DNA from: Dicyema japonicum
Taxonomy: Eukaryota; Dicyemida; Rhombozoa; Dicyemidae
Length of the DNA stretch: 64,000 nucleotides
Reading direction: 5' to 3'
NCBI GenBank assembly: GCA_011109175.1
Contig: RDEW01000021.1
Span: forward strand, 686,754 to 750,753
Numbering within the stretch: position 1 is the stretch's first letter; every line of letters begins with the position of its first letter. This document shows, piece after piece, positions 56,111-64,000 of the stretch. The position numbers and the translations under genes were made by a program. The notes beneath the pieces were generated by a model. That model saw only the letters and a list, made by a program, of their open reading frames with translations, had not been told where the DNA came from and did no database searches.

Positions 56111-56640
56111 TATACATTGATTATTGTCATCAGTGAATTCTTCCTAGACGGGAATATCCGGATTACAGCAATACGGTCATTGATGTTGCATACTTTTTGT
56201 AGACGGTCAGTAAAAGTTAGATTATTTATTTATTTAAAAGTTAGATTGATTCCAAAACCAAGGGATAGTGACAAATAACCACTACAAGACAACAAAATAA
56301 AATATTATTTATTTGACTTTTTTAAATAAATCAATTTATTGGAATTAATTATATCAAAAATAATTAAATTAATCTGGGAGTTGGAATGTTTCCTCTGACA
56401 ATAGCTATCTAGATATGCTCTCAAAGCCATCCAGTCTCACATGGATGGACTTTCGACTTTTTTGTCTTCAATAAAAAAATCTAATCCAAACGAGAAATAA
56501 GCTGAAGAATTTTGAAAGACAATCAGTGGACGTAACTGAAAGGATATCAAAACTGAACAAAGATATCACGCGGAACATCACAGAACATAACAAAAACGCT
56601 GGGAAGCCTTGAACATCAAAGCTACGAACAATACTTCTCC
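56111..56640. other. AT-rich, no gene seen
   Basis: Short frames only; possible LINE debris near 56.45-56.7 kb. Confidence 0.4.
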
Positions 56641-56739
56641 CACTGTATTATGGAAATCAATAAGAAAGCTCAAGAAGTGCTCTCCATATTTAATTGGACA
56701 TTGAGAGTCATGTCCAAATCCCAATGACATTATGAAGTA

Positions 56740-56965
56740 CTATGTGAATGTTAGACATTAACAATATTCAAAAGACCTGGATGTTCGTTATGGCAATGAT
56801 CGATAGAATAAATGTCCCTACATGTCTTTTGTCATGGTTGGCTAACTCCATCAACTGTCGAATGGACCAAGTGGTGGGAAACAACCAAAAATCAAAACCG
56901 CGATACCTTCCAAATGGGGTTCCACAAGGATCACCGCTGTCTCCAATGGTCTTCAACATGTAAAA
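56740..56965 (+). pseudogene. Reverse transcriptase fragment
   Basis: Plus strand NVPTCLLSWLANSINCRMDQ and PRYLPNGVPQGSPLSPMVFN, RT motifs before YADD, then stop. Isolated piece. Confidence 0.7.
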
Positions 56966-57169
56966 ATTAATTTGTCGATAAAATTCCAACCCAATCTTAG
57001 AGTTTATCACAATTGGTTGATATGATATCGGGGGACTTATCAAACATTGAGGTCAAATTATAATTTTCAGTAATATTTTGATTTTTTTAGAATTTGGTAG
57101 ATTGGTTAATGCTGTTGACGGCTATCCCAATTAGCCTATCAAGTTTTATTAGCGACAGATGAGCGAAGA

Positions 57170-57345
57170 TCTTTCACTTTGTGTGGGATTTAAACCTTTG
57201 TACTTAGTTTGTCCTGGACTACTCTCCTTTATCCAGAACTTTGGGTTTCCGATTTCTCTTGACTCCGTAATGAGATGAAGAAAGTTGGTTTTCATCAATT
57301 ATGAAACTAAAATTTCTTCCAATAGAGGTACACTCAACTTCCGGT
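57170..57345. repeat. Dispersed repeat, family R, diverged copy
   Basis: Ordered blocks agaactttgggtttccgat, atgaaactaa and aatagaggtac match the copies at 7.1 and 40.3 kb. Confidence 0.4.
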
Positions 57346-57544
57346 CAATAAACTACTCACAAATTATTGATTACCCCCATTGGTCATTAATTATTGATTA
57401 CCCTCATTTGCCCTTTTGAAATATTGGTTGTAGCAATGACTAGGGATGTTTCCTAGATCGAAGAATATCTGGGGGATTACAAGATTATCCTTATAATTAT
57501 GAAAATGGTTATTTTAGTGATAAAGATTATATGTATATTCCTCT

Positions 57545-58220
57545 CTACCAACGGTGAAAGCATTATCCGCCGCAAAAATGACGGGAGAGGTTAAGGGGAA
57601 GAAATACCTAGATCTCTTCGACCAGTTCACATTCCGCGCATTTGCTGTCGAGACAACTGGCAAAATAAGCAGGAACTATTCTTCTTTTCACAGAGCCTGG
57701 AATGTCTGTCAGAAGCCATGACGTCCTTGAAACTCAGTGACTTCCTCAGTTGATCTCTATGAAATGGTTATAACCAATAATCAAGTGATATTTCACATCG
57801 ATTTCAGCCCATGTAACGAATCCATGAAACTTGACGTCTGCTGATGACAAGCCCAAAAAATCAATCCCCCGTTCATCCTTTGGAAATGGGCACTCGTTGT
57901 TAGGAATGGTTATTATTATGGCAATCTAATTAGCTGCAACCACAATAATTGTGGTAAATTTTAGTTTCACGTTATACTCTACAACTCATTCGATTACTAA
58001 ACGGTCTCGGCTGTTCCTCCTCTCTTTTGCCATCAACGATCCAATGCCACGAGGAAGGAAAGCGATTGGGACCTGGAATTCCAGCGTTTTCAGCTGCGGT
58101 GGGCTTAAACACATAGTCCTACTAAAGTATCGCATTTTAAGGGTTTCGGCTCTCGCTGGTACCGATTCTGGGTGAGTGGGCATCAAAGGAAAAAGACATC
58201 TACACAAGTACGTCCGATGC
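57545..58220 (+). pseudogene. Non-LTR retrotransposon 3' end, family B, plus adjacent debris
   Basis: Plus strand GKKYLDLFDQFTFRAFAVET then TG, matching the family B ending (YESLGDQYHFTPIAVETTG). Opposed open frames at 57.95-58.22 kb are unassigned. Confidence 0.55.
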
Positions 58221-58546
58221 AAAGTATTTCCCGATCTTCAACAGAAAAATATAAAAATTCAAATAATTAAGAAAGACCAGATAAACTCTCAGATTTGACT
58301 CAATTGCAAACACGAGCTTCTGATGATCGATACAGGTAGCTATATAAAATATTCCATTCATTAAATATTTATTCATAAAACTATATATTGTGTAAACAAT
58401 AGAAATTAATAAAAATTAATTTATTATAATTAATTTACATCAAAATTCAATTTAATAAAAAAACTAAATTATGAATTTTTAACAAAAGCATATATTTTTA
58501 TTTGGTTAACCCGAATTAAATAGAATATTAGAACATTTTACAATCA

Positions 58547-63679
<5,133 letters not shown>

Positions 63680-63787
63680 TAATATATTTTGTTTGATTTA
63701 AAAAAATTATTTTTGCAAAAATAAATATTACAAATATTCATTCTTGTATTGGGAACATCAAAGATAATAACAAGGTGGATTTGTTTA

Positions 63788-64000
63788 TTTAATAACCCCG
63801 AAAAGGGAACACCAAGAAAGAAGGAGTGAACCAACTAATTAATTGATCCCGGTACGCCTCAACAGGATCGAGAGGTTTTTCCTGTGTTCCTCCAGAGTAC
63901 CCATGGCTTTCCTGAATAGACGACGATCATCTTTCATTAGAGTTTGAAGAGGAGTGGGTTTTTTCCCAAAATTTCGTGTATTTGAGGCCTCTAGCCTTGA
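63788..64000 (-). repeat. SINE- or LINE-related repeat end at the window edge
   Basis: On the minus strand it ends ttcttggtgttcccttttcg then gggttatta, like the family S and family A 3' ends, with aataaccccg at 63791. It continues beyond the window. Confidence 0.4.

Overview
This is an AT-rich, repeat-rich animal nuclear window whose genes are cut by many very short introns, mostly 20-29 nt. I infer a dicyemid mesozoan such as Dicyema, or another highly reduced parasite. The grounds are (a) GT-AG micro-introns in every recognisable gene and (b) a metazoan gene set: Hu/ELAV-type RNA-binding protein, MRP1-type ABC transporter, WDR46/Utp7, GTPBP1/2, EFCAB10, PP1, cyclic-nucleotide phosphodiesterase, endosomal syntaxin, mitochondrial uL10 and a bZIP. 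The species is inference; the introns can be read directly.

Host genes, left to right: syntaxin (+, 7394-8345), phosphodiesterase (-, 8842-10444), an unassigned gene (-, about 11009-11690), possible dynein-like exons (+, about 11840-12945), GTPBP1/2 GTPase (+, 13748-15528), WDR46/Utp7 (-, 16634-18641), an unassigned gene (-, about 21525-21960), EFCAB10-like (+, 23158-23606), a bZIP remnant (+, 27743-28041), unassigned exons (30.2-31.0 kb), Hu/ELAV-like (+, 31792-32780), SAM-domain protein (-, 41423-42472), PP1 catalytic subunit (-, 42993-44006) divergent from uL10m (+, 44154-44919), and an ABCC/MRP1-like transporter (+, 58547-63657). They form no operon or pathway; they are ordinary housekeeping and signalling genes. 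In most cases only joining the exons across micro-introns reveals the protein.

Between the genes lies a dense graveyard of mobile elements. Non-LTR retrotransposon pieces fall into at least three groups. One near-full-length copy at 24.66-27.72 kb carries a 2A-like motif just before its endonuclease domain. DNA transposons include hAT with terminal inverted repeats and a probable target duplication (38.4-39.5 kb), Merlin with about 115-bp terminal repeats (18.75-20.62 kb), a Tc1-like remnant with about 75-bp terminal repeats (5.12-5.76 kb), an element with a retroviral-type integrase between 30-bp terminal repeats (35.6-37.9 kb), three pogo/Tigger-like remnants and a second hAT fragment at the left edge. 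There are also a dispersed SINE-like repeat, two 50-bp minisatellites and two other repeat families.

The assembly needs caution. All nine isolated N bases are followed by a near-copy of the sequence just before them. At least twelve further two-copy tandem duplications of about 100-142 bp have no N. One of these breaks WDR46 exon 1, and removing one copy restores the frame. Many of these duplications are probably assembly or haplotype-joining artefacts, and gene models crossing them should be read that way.
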